This document shows positions 25,147-34,066 of a DNA stretch of 64,000 bases, one piece after another. The DNA is from Clostridium frigidicarnis (lineage in GTDB: Bacteria > Bacillota > Clostridia > Clostridiales > Clostridiaceae): the NCBI RefSeq assembly GCF_900111985.1, contig NZ_FOKI01000003.1, positions 62,001 to 126,000 of the forward strand. The letters are read 5' to 3'. Both the position numbers and the translations under genes were made by a program. The notes beneath the pieces are model-generated. The model had not been told where the DNA came from, made no database searches, and saw nothing but the letters and a program-made list of their open reading frames with translations. Numbering within the stretch: the stretch's first letter is position 1; every line of letters starts with the position of its first letter.

Positions 25147-25932
25147 TTAATTTGCTTCTTCTATAGACCAAAACAAATTATCATTTTTTAAAGATTGGGC
25201 TATTGAATTCGCCTTGTCTTCAGGCATATTTTGAGTTTCTATCCATATTCCTGTATCATTACTTCTAACATATAATCTATCTAATTCACTAAAATATTTT
25301 TTAATTATGGAATTTATTTCAACTCCATACTGACCTTCTGGCAAATAGTTAGTAACTACGTATTTCATTCCATTTCCTCCACTTGGTATATCTTTACCTG
25401 TAACCCCTTTTACTATTGAATTAGCAATCCCCTTATCTCCAATGCTATTATATACATCTATATCATTAGTAGCCTCAACAAAAAATGGTTCAACAATTAT
25501 AGCTGGCATGTTAGTCTTTATAAGTTCTGCAAGACCTCTTACATCTGCCTTTGCACCCCTACTTTTAAACCCTAAGCTAGAAAGCTGACTCTCTACACTA
25601 GTTGCATACTTTTCACCTGATGAGCTACCTATAGCATATATAACTTCACATCCTAAGCTTCCTCTATAACTATCATATGCATTATTAACGTGACAACTTA
25701 CAAATAAATCAGCACCCCAATTATTAGCCATATTTATTCCATAAAGTAAACTATCTGATAATGTTCGATTTGCCTCTGGTGGAGTAACATCTAACACTTC
25801 ATGGCCTAGACTTTTGAATCCTTCAAGCGCTAATTTATAATATTTTTCAGCTACATCAATTTCCTTTATTATTGCTTCAGCACCCTGATCTTGTCCGGTG
25901 TATTGATGACCACGCCTAACTGCTATCTTCAT
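25147..25932 (-). CDS. Endolysin-like N-acetylmuramoyl-L-alanine amidase without signal peptide
   Basis: The protein of about 261 residues starts directly with MKIAVRRGHQYTGQDQGAEA, an Amidase_3 core. The zinc ligands are His in RRGHQ, Glu in IKEIDVAEKYY and His in VSCHVNNA; Glu in AIIVEPFFVEAT is catalytic. A C-terminal module of about 65 residues (from KYVVTNYLPEGQYGVEI) may be a SPOR-like or wall-binding domain. ATG 25932 has GGAGGGAAACCT; the frame extension to 25959 lacks support. No signal peptide is present, which is typical of phage endolysins released by holin or lysis. No other phage gene is visible, so it is a stand-alone lysin of possible prophage origin. Confidence 0.85.
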   Translation of the reverse strand: MKIAVRRGHQYTGQDQGAEAIIKEIDVAEKYYKLALEGFKSLGHEVLDVTPPEANRTLSDSLLYGINMANNWGADLFVSCHVNNAYDSYRGSLGCEVIYAIGSSSGEKYATSVESQLSSLGFKSRGAKADVRGLAELIKTNMPAIIVEPFFVEATNDIDVYNSIGDKGIANSIVKGVTGKDIPSGGNGMKYVVTNYLPEGQYGVEINSIIKKYFSELDRLYVRSNDTGIWIETQNMPEDKANSIAQSLKNDNLFWSIEEAN

Positions 25933-26370
25933 AGGTTTCCCTCCTTCTATCATAAACATGAGTTTATCTACTATATAAGTATGTATTTACTAATGCTATT
26001 GATTTTCAAAATTTAACAAAAATTCAAGCTTCAATCTTAATATATTTTTTATATACAATAGGTTAACTCGCCTAAACATTCAATTTGTTCTATATATATT
26101 TTTTTAAGTGACAAGTGACAAATTAAAGTTATCCGCAAATTTAAAATCTATAATATCCCATAAAAAATAACATTTAAGAATTCTTAAATGTTATTACCCT
26201 GATTAAGGCACATTGAAAAAAATAGCTGCACCATGTTATAATTGAGAGTTGACAGTTCAAAATTGACAGTTGTTGTTGAAAATCACAGATTTTCTTTAAT
26301 AAGATTTTTTTATTTTAGAAATCTTATTAAAAAGATTTCATCCAATATCGTCAATTGCAAATTCTCATTT

Positions 26371-26449
26371 TTCAATTCAAAAGCCCTTTAACCTTAGGTT
26401 TTATCAGCATTTTAGGATTAAAAACTTCTATAATTTCTTATACACTAAC
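26371..26449. repeat. R4 repeat, copy 1
   Basis: TTCAATTCAAAAGCCCTTTA, ACCTTAGGTTTTATCAGCAT and TTTAGGATTAAAAACTTC match the sequence at 39007-39091 over about 80 bases at roughly 80 percent by eye, in the same orientation. Confidence 0.65.
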
Positions 26450-26450
26450 A

Positions 26451-26490
26451 ATAAAAAATAACAAGTTAGTATGATAATCTATTTAGTTAT
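26451..26490. repeat. R3 repeat end fragment
   Basis: AAAAAATAACAAGTTAGTAT followed by GATAATCTATTTAG matches the inverted right arm of R3 (AAAAAATAACAAGTCAGTAT at 23.2 kb read on the other strand). Confidence 0.55.
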
Positions 26491-26584
26491 TTTTGCGTAA
26501 CAATAAGTAGTAGCTTGTCCTATAACCCATGCACAGTATTGAAGTGAATGCATTATTAAAGATTATAAGACAAGCCATGAAAAT

Positions 26585-27088
26585 TTATTTAATTGCTATT
26601 TCTAGAGTTGTTTTATTATTTATAACTGAATCATCCATTTCAATTAACAAGAAATAATTATAGACTATATTCTTATCATTAGAATTGATAGTTATTTTTT
26701 GTTGCTTAGGTTTTAAATCTATAGTAATAACGTTATCCTTATAATTTATACAATCAATCTTATAAGCCGAACCATTAATTTTATTTTCCCAGTTAACCTT
26801 TATAAGAACTAAGTTTTTACCAATAAAGTTATCCATAATATTTTTACTAATATTTGTTCCGTACTCTTTATCAAAATTAATAGCCTCATCTCTAGTATAA
26901 AATATAAAAACATCATTTTTATTATTATCTAGATCAGTATCCGTCACATTGTAGCATGGTAATGGTGTATGAATTAAATCATATGCTAGAGAGTCACAAT
27001 TATCCTTTTTAACAGTTAAAACAATACTCATAACTAGAATAAGCAATATACAGGAGGAAAGTAAAAGTCCCCAATATATTTTTTTCAT
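26585..27088 (-). CDS. Membrane-anchored extracytoplasmic protein of unknown function (PrcB-C-like)
   Basis: This 167-residue protein has an N-terminal membrane anchor (about 6-26, YWGLLLSSCILLILVMSIVL) and a beta-rich outside domain. The C-terminal half, with FIGKNLVLIKVNW, GSAYKIDCINYKDNVITIDL and YFLLIEMDDS, has the strand rhythm of PrcB C-terminal-type domains; this is a weak resemblance. Cys12 in the anchor lacks a full lipobox. GAGGTGATTGT precedes the ATG. It lies alone between repeat-rich gaps, so context gives no function. Confidence 0.7.
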   Translation of the reverse strand: MKKIYWGLLLSSCILLILVMSIVLTVKKDNCDSLAYDLIHTPLPCYNVTDTDLDNNKNDVFIFYTRDEAINFDKEYGTNISKNIMDNFIGKNLVLIKVNWENKINGSAYKIDCINYKDNVITIDLKPKQQKITINSNDKNIVYNYFLLIEMDDSVINNKTTLEIAIK

Positions 27089-27204
27089 ACAATCACCTCA
27101 TTTAATATTACTGTGCTTATACTACTATTATATTCAAAAACTACTACTATGATAAATAGAATTTTCAGTTTATTTAAAATATTTTTTAAATAAATCATCT
27201 AAAC

Positions 27205-27400
27205 ATGAAACTAGAGGGGTAAACACCGTAAACAAGCAGATTTCACCTAGTATTCTAAAGTTCAAAAAGTATTACTTCCTAAATTTCAATAACTCACTCC
27301 GTTCAAACAATTGAAATTCTTAACGCAAGTAACACTTTTTGAACTAAGAATGCTTACGGTTTATCTGATAGTTTACTAACGTTTATCCCTCTAGTTTCAT
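27205..27400. repeat. R2 long-hairpin element, copy A1
   Basis: This 196-bp element is bounded by ATGAAACTAGAGGGGTAAAC and its near-perfect complement GTTTATCCCTCTAGTTTCAT (19 of 20). Inner blocks also pair (TTCAAAAAGT with ACTTTTTGAA), so most of it folds into one long hairpin. A copy of identical length lies at 35411-35606 in inverted orientation. No reading frame or transposase is inside. Confidence 0.8.
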
Positions 27401-27456
27401 TAAATAATTTATTATTATAAGGATGTATAATTTTAAAAACAAAAATTTATCAAAAC

Positions 27457-27643
27457 AGAAAAGTGCGATCTAATTAGCTGGCTATGCATATAATTCTAAG
27501 TTATAAAAAGGCATCAACGACTAAATTCCAATAACTTGCTTCACTTCGAACAGATTGGAATTCTTAACGCCATCAATGTTTTTTATAACAAGAATGATTA
27601 ATGTTCGCCAGATAGTTTGCTAATGCTTAGCCCTCTCTTTTCT
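27457..27643. repeat. R2-related hairpin element, copy B1
   Basis: A diverged relative of A1 of about 187 bp has ends AGAAAAG and CTTTTCT. The pairing blocks are GTTATAAAAA with TTTTTATAAC and AATTCCAAT with ATTGGAATT, with the shared tail CAGATAGTTTGCTAATGCTT. Its right half recurs inverted at 35285-35372. A third degenerate tail (ATCTGATAGTTTTCTAACAC) is at about 27718-27737. Confidence 0.7.
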
Positions 27644-27743
27644 TTATAAAATTCCTTATACTCAAAAATATATATGTAATTTTAAGTATAATCAATTCAC
27701 TAAATGAAGATTCGTTCTATCTGATAGTTTTCTAACACTTATA

Positions 27744-27870
27744 TAACCAGACTTTTAGTACATATTCATTAAGAAAATTGAATAGACTTTGAAAAGCATA
27801 ATGAATTCATAAAATTGCGCGGTTATCAGCATTTTGCACTAGAGAATTTATATAAATTTCTATACAATGA
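27744..27870. other. AT-rich remainder of the ppcA downstream gap
   Basis: Between the R2 block and the ppcA terminator no gene, repeat family member or site was recognised. The whole gap from 27089 to 27992 is otherwise filled by R2 elements, the terminator and half an R1 copy. Confidence 0.4.
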
Positions 27871-27908
27871 CAAAAGGTCCGTAAGAATTTCTTCTTACCG
27901 ACCTTTTG
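27871..27908 (-). terminator. Intrinsic terminator of ppcA
   Basis: CAAAAGGTCCGTAAGAA and TTCTTACCGACCTTTTG form a 17-bp stem with one mismatch, closed by a short loop and ending in a T-rich arm. It is about 85 bases beyond the ppcA stop. Confidence 0.8.
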
Positions 27909-27911
27909 TAA

Positions 27912-27992
27912 AATTAAATTTAATTATCAGTTTTTGTGAACAGGGTGAATAAAAACATCCACAATTGTCAATCGTCCATTATCAATTTTCAA
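27912..27992. repeat. R1 dispersed repeat, right-half copy
   Basis: ATTATCAGTTTTTGTGAACA, GGGTGAATAAAAACATCC and the right arm TCCATTATCAATTTTCAATT correspond to the second half of R1. It abuts the ppcA stop codon. Confidence 0.6.
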
Positions 27993-29609
27993 TTAACCAA
28001 TGCTTCCTCTTATTTTACCCATTCTAACAATCCACTCATTTAGGATTTTTAACTCCTCAGTTTTGCCAAGTATTTCAGTTTTTTCAATTCCGATTAAATG
28101 CATAACTATAGGTCTTGTTGTTTTTAAAAGAGTATGATAAAAATTATTTTCGTTCAAGTCTTCAAAATCTACCCCTAGATTTAGAATCTCATTAACTAGT
28201 CTCATATCCTCTTTATACTCTTGTCTTGCACTTTCATCTATAATTTTCTTTGCAACTCCCCCGTTAGCAAACTTAGCTGCAAAGCGTAAATCTTCTTTAA
28301 GCATTGGATAAAATTCAAGTAATTTATTTATTCCCTCATCACCATACTTATCCTTAATTTCTTTAAGACCTCTTCCCATACCCATTATTTCTGGTGGAAG
28401 TCCTATTGTATACATAGCACCTGTATAAGATATAGCTCTAGGCACTGCAAATTCAGTTGAATTATCTATTGAAAGAATTTCTTTCTTAAGCTTCTCATCC
28501 TTAACTAAATCTGCAATTTGATTTAAATCTGCCACTTCTCTATTATACTCAATTCCTGTTTTAGCCTTAGTTAATCTATCTCTATTCTTAGGAATAAAAT
28601 CAGCTACAAATGATACTGTATTTATTACTTTTAAGAATGTAACTAAATAATGTTTTGAGAAAATCCCTATAAATTCCTTCATAAGTTGTATATCTTCTTC
28701 TTTAAAATTTCTATGAATAGAATTCTTAATGCCCTTATTTAATTTATTTGTAGCACTCTTAGTTTTTTCCGCTCCATGATCATATCTAAGAGCTGACTGG
28801 AAAGTAAAAGTTTTTATACCACTATAAGTTTCTAAAACCTTCTCTACATTCTCTTCTGTAAAATGTCCTCTAAAAGGAAGTGACCCACATCCTAATATAG
28901 GTGCCATTTCACAATTGTGCTTATTTCCCCATTTATAAGCTCTATCTATTGCTATTAAAACTGAAAGCACTCCTGAAATTAATCCATAAGACATAGCTGA
29001 ATCTGAACGAGCTATCATAAATCTTAAATCATCAAGCTTAAATCCATTTCCCTCACATGTATGATAAAATTCATCAAAAATCTTATCTATATTTACAAGA
29101 GCTGGAACACTTTCAACTAAAGGTATTATTCTTACACTGTTAGGTTCAAAGTGTATTGGATAATTCTTATTTCCAAGTTCTATAACTGAATTTACTCTAT
29201 CTTGAAACTGAGTAATTTCTTGACCTGTTTCAACCATAGGAACTACAACCTCTTTTATTGCTTGAGTTTTTGTAAGTTCATATGCTTGTACATTTGTCTC
29301 AACAATAGACATGATACTCATAAGTTGTCTAAAAACAGATTCCTTATTTGCATTAGGTATTCTTGGTGTTATTCTAACATCTTTTCCTGGTATAACATCT
29401 TTAGCAATTAATCCCAAAGCAATTTGTGATGTCTGATGATAAGGGGTTAACTTACCCTCAAAATCAATCATTACCTCATCTATTCCAAGTCCACCTTTAT
29501 TATGTGGAGATAATCCCTCTATAGCCTCTTCTGGCTCCTGCTGTACCGAAATATAAATATCTACATTATCTGGATGTTGTGTCATCATCGAACTAGGAAA
29601 TTTCTTCAT
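27993..29609 (-). CDS. ppcA: Archaeal-type phosphoenolpyruvate carboxylase PpcA
   Basis: The 538-residue enzyme carboxylates phosphoenolpyruvate to oxaloacetate. It is far shorter than the 900-residue bacterial/plant enzyme and matches the archaeal-type family. Visible are the start [14 protein letters not shown], the substrate-binding [61 protein letters not shown] and GMGRGLKEI. Few bacteria carry this type; C. perfringens is a known one. It sits between rhamnose genes and a hydrolase with its own terminator, unrelated in function to glycan synthesis. Inverted R2 elements lie on its downstream side and beyond the rml genes on the other. Confidence 0.95.
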   Translation of the reverse strand: MKKFPSSMMTQHPDNVDIYISVQQEPEEAIEGLSPHNKGGLGIDEVMIDFEGKLTPYHQTSQIALGLIAKDVIPGKDVRITPRIPNANKESVFRQLMSIMSIVETNVQAYELTKTQAIKEVVVPMVETGQEITQFQDRVNSVIELGNKNYPIHFEPNSVRIIPLVESVPALVNIDKIFDEFYHTCEGNGFKLDDLRFMIARSDSAMSYGLISGVLSVLIAIDRAYKWGNKHNCEMAPILGCGSLPFRGHFTEENVEKVLETYSGIKTFTFQSALRYDHGAEKTKSATNKLNKGIKNSIHRNFKEEDIQLMKEFIGIFSKHYLVTFLKVINTVSFVADFIPKNRDRLTKAKTGIEYNREVADLNQIADLVKDEKLKKEILSIDNSTEFAVPRAISYTGAMYTIGLPPEIMGMGRGLKEIKDKYGDEGINKLLEFYPMLKEDLRFAAKFANGGVAKKIIDESARQEYKEDMRLVNEILNLGVDFEDLNENNFYHTLLKTTRPIVMHLIGIEKTEILGKTEELKILNEWIVRMGKIRGSIG

Positions 29610-29822
29610 TTTTATATTGCCCCCTATAAATTGTATTCATTACTTTCTATATCTTGTGAATAATTCATCATTTATACAATATGCATTTCTCTCTTTGTTT
29701 ATATTTCATATAATAACACATTTATATTATTTTGCAATACTTTTTATAAAATTATGCAAGAAATTCTTTTAGAAACTTGCACTAATTATTTATCCCAATC
29801 ATAAAAACCCATATCTTGAACC
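29610..29822. other. Short leader region upstream of ppcA
   Basis: This AT-rich DNA contains the ppcA leader with GGGGGCAATATAAAA before its ATG. No clear promoter pair was picked out by eye. The rest of the ppcA-rmlB gap is the broken small gene and the rmlB terminator. Confidence 0.4.
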
Positions 29823-30049
29823 TTAAAAGCATTGATTTTCATTTCGTCTATCATTCTTATATTTGTTAGACTTATCTATAAAATCTTTAAGTTGCTTTTT
29901 ATACCCTTCTATATACGGATCGTCCTGAAGATCTAATAAGGAAAATCCACGTCATACTTAGTCTTTAATTTACCTACTTCTATTAATGATATAGGATCAT
30001 TAAAAATCAGATCTACTAAAACCACTGTATTGTCTTTATTTTTCTCCAT
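29823..30049 (-). pseudogene. Frameshifted small gene of unknown function
   Basis: ATG 30049 with a strong GGAGGTGAATT site opens a frame reading MEKNKDNTVVLVDLIFNDPI and continuing to VDFPY, where it stops at 29933. A second frame, overlapping at that point, carries on with FSLLDLQDDPYIEGYKKQLK and KDFIDKSNKYKND, stopping at 29823. Joined by a one-base indel they give an acidic protein of about 75 residues. The good ribosome site and coding-like continuation suggest a recently inactivated gene or a sequencing indel. No family was recognised. Confidence 0.5.
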
Positions 30050-30104
30050 AATTCACCTCCATTCACTTATAAAACGAATGACTATCCAATTTGTTACACA
30101 CCAA

Positions 30105-30136
30105 CAAAAAAATGTGTGCTAAAAAGCACACATTTC
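30105..30136 (-). terminator. Intrinsic terminator of the rmlA-rmlB unit
   Basis: AATGTGTGCT and AGCACACATT form a perfect 10-bp stem around AAAA. In minus sense it is followed by TTTTTTTGTTGG. It begins about ten bases after the rmlB stop. Confidence 0.9.
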
Positions 30137-30144
30137 TAAAAATT

Positions 30145-31194
30145 CTATTTATACATTTCTGAATAATAATTTTGATAATCACCTGAAGTTATATTATCCA
30201 TCCATTTTTTATTATCAAGGTACCATTTAACAGTCTTAACTATACCTTCTTCAAAACAAGTTTCTGGATACCATCCAAGCTCTTCTTTAATCTTAGTTGG
30301 GTCTATTCCATATCTTCTATCATGACCCTTTCTATCCTCAACATGCTTTATTAAGTCTTCTGTTATAGCACTATCAACATTCTTGTTTAAATAATCAATA
30401 ACAGTCTTAACTATTTGTATATTTGTTCTTTCATTATGTCCACCAACATTATAAACTTCTCCAAGTCTACCATTGTTAACAACCATATCTATTGCCTTAC
30501 AATGATCCTCAACATAAAGCCAATCTCTTATATTTAAACCATCACCATAAACAGGTAAATCCTTATGATTTAAACAATTGTTTATTAAAAGAGGTATTAG
30601 CTTCTCTGGAAACTGGAATGGTCCATAGTTGTTAGAACATCTTGTTATATTTACAGGCATCTTAAAGGTATCAGCATAAGCTTTAACCATTAAATCCGAA
30701 CTTGCCTTACTTGCAGAATAAGGGCTGTGTGAATCTATAGAAGTTGTTTCTGTGAAATATCCTTCATCTCCTAAAGAACCATAAACCTCATCAGTAGACA
30801 CTTGAAGATACTTCTTACCTTCAATCCATCCCTCTTTAGTTTCCCATGCATTCTTAGAACAATTTAAAAGATTTAAAGTTCCTAATATATTTGTATTAGC
30901 AAATATATCTGGATCCTTTATACTTCTATCAACATGAGATTCAGCTGCAAAGTTAACAACATAATCTATATCATACTTCTTAAATAAACCTGAAACTAAT
31001 TCCTTATCACATATGTCCCCTTGAACAAATATGTGATTTTCATTACCCTCTACAGATTTTAAATTTTCTAAGTTACCTGCATAAGTTAATTTATCTAAAT
31101 TTATTATTTTTATATTCTTATATTTATTTAACATATATATTACAAAGTTTGAGCCTATAAAACCTGCTCCACCAGTTACTAAATAAGTTTTCAT
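30145..31194 (-). CDS. rmlB: dTDP-glucose 4,6-dehydratase RmlB
   Basis: The SDR enzyme of about 349 residues shows the NAD motif TGGAGFIGSNF, the FAAESHVDRSI block, STDEVYGSLG, the catalytic YSASKASSD and NNYGPFQFPEKLIP, all diagnostic of RmlB. It makes dTDP-4-keto-6-deoxyglucose. ATG 31194 is preferred over an upstream TTG at 31203; AGGAGGAG lies between. It is 15 bases after rmlA and ends the unit at a strong terminator. RmlC and RmlD are encoded 11-15 kb away in this window. Confidence 0.96.
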   Translation of the reverse strand: MKTYLVTGGAGFIGSNFVIYMLNKYKNIKIINLDKLTYAGNLENLKSVEGNENHIFVQGDICDKELVSGLFKKYDIDYVVNFAAESHVDRSIKDPDIFANTNILGTLNLLNCSKNAWETKEGWIEGKKYLQVSTDEVYGSLGDEGYFTETTSIDSHSPYSASKASSDLMVKAYADTFKMPVNITRCSNNYGPFQFPEKLIPLLINNCLNHKDLPVYGDGLNIRDWLYVEDHCKAIDMVVNNGRLGEVYNVGGHNERTNIQIVKTVIDYLNKNVDSAITEDLIKHVEDRKGHDRRYGIDPTKIKEELGWYPETCFEEGIVKTVKWYLDNKKWMDNITSGDYQNYYSEMYK

Positions 31195-31209
31195 AACCTT
31201 CAACTCCTC

Positions 31210-32079
31210 CTATTTCTTTTCATTAGCCACTTGAACTAAATATTGACCATACTCTGACTTTAAAAGTGGCTGTGCAAGCTCTAGAAGTTGCTTATTATCT
31301 ATAAAGCCTTTTCTATAAGCTATTTCTTCAATACATGCAATATATTGTCCCTGTCTAGTTTGTATAGCTTCAACAAAGTTTGACGCATCTAATAGCCCTC
31401 TATGAGTTCCTGTATCAAGCCAAGCCATACCTCTACCAAAAAGCTCAACCTTAAGCTTTCCTCTGTTTAAATATTCATTATTAACAGAAGTTATTTCAAG
31501 TTCCCCTCTATCAGAAGGCATAACATTTTTAGCAATTTCAATAACATCATTATCATAGAAATAAAGCCCTGGAACTGCATAATTTGATTTTGGCTCCTCT
31601 GGTTTTTCTTCTATAGAAACAACATTAAAATCCTTATCAAATTCAACTACACCAAAAGCCTTTGGATTGCTTACATGATATCCAAATATAGTAGATTCTT
31701 GTCTTTCCACTGCATTTTTAAGTCTTTCAGAGAATCCGTAACCGTAGAATATATTATCTCCTAAAACTAATGCAACTCTATCATTCCCTATAAATTCTTC
31801 TCCAATTATAAATGCCTCTGCAAGTCCCTTTGGTTCCTCTTGAATCTTATATTGAAGATTTAAGCCAACCTGACTTCCATCTCCTAAAAGCTCTTTAAAG
31901 CAACCTAAATCCCTTGGAGTAGATATTATTAATATATCCTTAATCCCTGCAAGCATTAAAACTGATAAAGGATAATAAATCATCGGCTTATCATATATAG
32001 GTAATATTTGTTTAGATACTGACTTAGTTACAGGATAAAGTCTTGTTCCTGAACCACCAGCTAATATAATTCCTTTCAT
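31210..32079 (-). CDS. rmlA: Glucose-1-phosphate thymidylyltransferase RmlA
   Basis: The 289-residue nucleotidyltransferase has [74 protein letters not shown] and the tail region of RmlA. It converts glucose-1-phosphate and dTTP to dTDP-glucose, the first step of dTDP-rhamnose synthesis. GAGGGGG precedes ATG. It follows a GT2 gene by 13 bases and precedes rmlB by 15. Confidence 0.97.
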   Translation of the reverse strand: MKGIILAGGSGTRLYPVTKSVSKQILPIYDKPMIYYPLSVLMLAGIKDILIISTPRDLGCFKELLGDGSQVGLNLQYKIQEEPKGLAEAFIIGEEFIGNDRVALVLGDNIFYGYGFSERLKNAVERQESTIFGYHVSNPKAFGVVEFDKDFNVVSIEEKPEEPKSNYAVPGLYFYDNDVIEIAKNVMPSDRGELEITSVNNEYLNRGKLKVELFGRGMAWLDTGTHRGLLDASNFVEAIQTRQGQYIACIEEIAYRKGFIDNKQLLELAQPLLKSEYGQYLVQVANEKK

Positions 32080-32092
32080 TGTACAACCCCCT

Positions 32093-32944
32093 CTAGTAAG
32101 ATTTATAAGTTATAAATCCCTTTATTCTTGATACAAAAGCGTTAAAACCTTTTTTCATTCGTTCCTTATTAAAGGTTATTACCCCTATTAAAGTATTTAC
32201 AAAATGAAAGCCTTCTGCTTTAAAAAACAACATGAATTTATGAAAATCAAATCTACTTCTGCAAAATGCTCCAAAGCCTAAGCCATAGCTATACACCTTT
32301 TGTGCACTCATATTGTGACTTGAAGAATAATGGGGATGATATAATCTTAATTCTGGATTATAAGTTATTTTCAATCCTTCTTTTAAAAAACCATATATCA
32401 TCTCTGCATCTTCACAAGCTCCAAAATAATTACCTGTACCAAGCTTTTCATTAAATTTTAAAGTCTTTGAATTTTTCTTTATAAACATAGTAATAGATGA
32501 GCACTTTGTATAAAAATTGCTCTTAGTTATAGTTATGGTTTCTTTTGGCCACACCCTTAATGAATCTGACCCATCACGCTGAACTATTCTTCCCATAACA
32601 ACACTATTATCCTTATTTTCATCAAAAAACTCATTTACTATGTTTAAGGTATCGTTTAAATACTCACAATCATCATCTGGAAAGGCAATAATATCCCCAG
32701 CACATTGTTTCAGCCCTATATTTCTGTTTTGGGATAACCCCTTAACATCTGATTTTATGTAAACTATATTTAAATCTAAAAATTCCTCTATTAAAGGTTT
32801 TAAATTCAACTCATCATTTTGATCGACAACTACAATCTCAATTTTATCTAGAGGATAATTTATATTTTTTATACTATTAAAAAACCCTCTTAATTCATCG
32901 TAACGACCTAAAGTTGCCACTACCAAACTAAATTTTAACTCCAT
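32093..32944 (-). CDS. GT2 family glycosyltransferase (PDDDC type)
   Basis: The 283-residue GT-A enzyme begins [20 protein letters not shown]. It has [28 protein letters not shown] followed by DDCEY, and [19 protein letters not shown] near the C-terminal acceptor region. It is similar to the gene at 39105 (same PDDDC metal site, same DQ block and spacing), indicating paralogues. It is the first gene after a terminator at 33015-33036 and leads into rmlA-rmlB. The sugar is not predictable. Confidence 0.86.
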   Translation of the reverse strand: MELKFSLVVATLGRYDELRGFFNSIKNINYPLDKIEIVVVDQNDELNLKPLIEEFLDLNIVYIKSDVKGLSQNRNIGLKQCAGDIIAFPDDDCEYLNDTLNIVNEFFDENKDNSVVMGRIVQRDGSDSLRVWPKETITITKSNFYTKCSSITMFIKKNSKTLKFNEKLGTGNYFGACEDAEMIYGFLKEGLKITYNPELRLYHPHYSSSHNMSAQKVYSYGLGFGAFCRSRFDFHKFMLFFKAEGFHFVNTLIGVITFNKERMKKGFNAFVSRIKGFITYKSY

Positions 32945-33014
32945 TGGTAATTCTCCCTACATATAGAATCTATAAAGATAAGATTCAATGTTAATTATAA
33001 TTGTTTATAACTAT

Positions 33015-33036
33015 AAAAAAGGCTATGCCCTTTTTT
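33015..33036 (-). terminator. Intrinsic terminator between two GT2 genes
   Basis: In minus sense AAAAAAGG pairs with CCTTTTTT around GCATAG, followed by ATAG. It lies about 125 bases past the stop of the 33162 gene and separates it from the 32944-30145 unit. A short R1-like palindrome (33037-33082) is adjacent. Confidence 0.65.
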
Positions 33037-33082
33037 AATTGATAATGGACAATGAACAATTGTCAATCATCAATTCTCAATT
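33037..33082. repeat. Short R1-like palindrome
   Basis: AATTGATAATGGACAATGAA followed by CAATTGTCAATCATCAATTC-TCAATT is a 46-base imperfect palindrome. It resembles the two arms of R1 joined without the core. Confidence 0.5.
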
Positions 33083-33161
33083 TTAAAATTTAATACCTAT
33101 TAACGTTATCCACACATATATCATTACACCATATATAATATTCTAACCATAATAAATAATG

Positions 33162-34046
33162 TTAAAAAACCTTCTTTTCCTTTTTAAACGCATTAACAAG
33201 TAAAGACATTCCCCACTTTGCATATATTCCAAGGTAAGTTAGTCCATTTACCAAGAAATTATATTGAGCTTTATAATGCTTATTATAAAAAATAAACATA
33301 GATTTATGGAATTCACCTATCATTCTTGTACTTTGTTTTTTACTACTTTCACCCTTATAGTGAGTTATTCTTACTTTAGGATAATAATAGTTTATCCATC
33401 CACCTTCTTTAACTCTATAGCACCAGTCTATATCTTCTCCGTACATAAAAAAGGTATCATCAAGAAATCCTATTTTCTTAATAGTTTCTTGTCTAAGCAT
33501 CATAAATGCCCCAACTAAACAATCTATTTCACTTTCTTCATCTTCATCTATATAAGTAGAATTGTATCCGCCAAATTTCTTTGATTTTGGAGATAACTTA
33601 TCTAGCTTTAAGAAATAGCATAATGAATTCCATGGAGATGGAAAACCTCTCTTACAAGCCTTATCTAGTTTACCACTAGCCAAAACTACCTTACATCCTA
33701 AACATCCAACTTTTTCATTGTTATTTAAAAGTTTAACACAATCTTCTAAAGTTTCCTTTGGAACTACAGTGTCTGGATTTAAAATTAAAACATACCTACT
33801 ATAATCTAAACACTGTTTAATTGCTAAGTTGTTAGCTTGAGAGAACCCTCCATTTATAGGGTTTCTTATAAGTTTAACCTGTGGAAACTCCCTTTCCACC
33901 ATATCTGGACTACCATCCTTAGACTGGTTATCAACTACCCAAACTTCATAATCTATATTTTCTGTATTATTATATACGGAATTTAGGCAATCTCTTAGTA
34001 AATCACAAGTATTATAACTTACTATAACAATTGACAAGTCCTTCAT
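33162..34046 (-). CDS. GT2 rhamnosyltransferase-like glycosyltransferase
   Basis: The 294-residue protein starts LSIVIVSYNTCDLLRDCLNS. It has VVDNQSKDGSPDMVER, NGGFSQANNLAIKQC, LILNPDTVVP with the metal-binding Asp, a CLVGAFMMLR block and GEDIDWCYRVKEGGW. These are typical of WbbL/RfbF-type dTDP-rhamnosyltransferases and related GT2s. Rhamnose as donor fits the rml genes but is inference. It follows the priming transferase by 20 bases and is terminated downstream. Confidence 0.86.
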   Translation of the reverse strand: MKDLSIVIVSYNTCDLLRDCLNSVYNNTENIDYEVWVVDNQSKDGSPDMVEREFPQVKLIRNPINGGFSQANNLAIKQCLDYSRYVLILNPDTVVPKETLEDCVKLLNNNEKVGCLGCKVVLASGKLDKACKRGFPSPWNSLCYFLKLDKLSPKSKKFGGYNSTYIDEDEESEIDCLVGAFMMLRQETIKKIGFLDDTFFMYGEDIDWCYRVKEGGWINYYYPKVRITHYKGESSKKQSTRMIGEFHKSMFIFYNKHYKAQYNFLVNGLTYLGIYAKWGMSLLVNAFKKEKKVF

Positions 34047-34066
34047 ACAATTCTTCCTTCCTAATG

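Larger units (their letters stand above)
25933..26584. other. Repeat-rich gap upstream of the endolysin-like gene
   Basis: This 650-base gap is a mosaic. It has an R3-like outer end near 26211-26235 (AAGGCACATTGAAAAAAATA), a diverged R1-like stretch (26243-26370), an R4 copy (26371-26449) and an R3 end (26451-26490). A long-loop hairpin also lies here (26513-26576, GCTTGTCCTATAA with TTATAAGACAAGC). There is no credible gene. A short hairpin, AACATTTAAGAATTCTTAAATGTT, occurs near 26169-26192. Confidence 0.55.

Noticed and set aside
27205-27643. Insertion sequence or group II intron
   Set aside because: No transposase, reverse transcriptase or conserved domain V was seen. The elements are under 200 bp and consist of one long hairpin.
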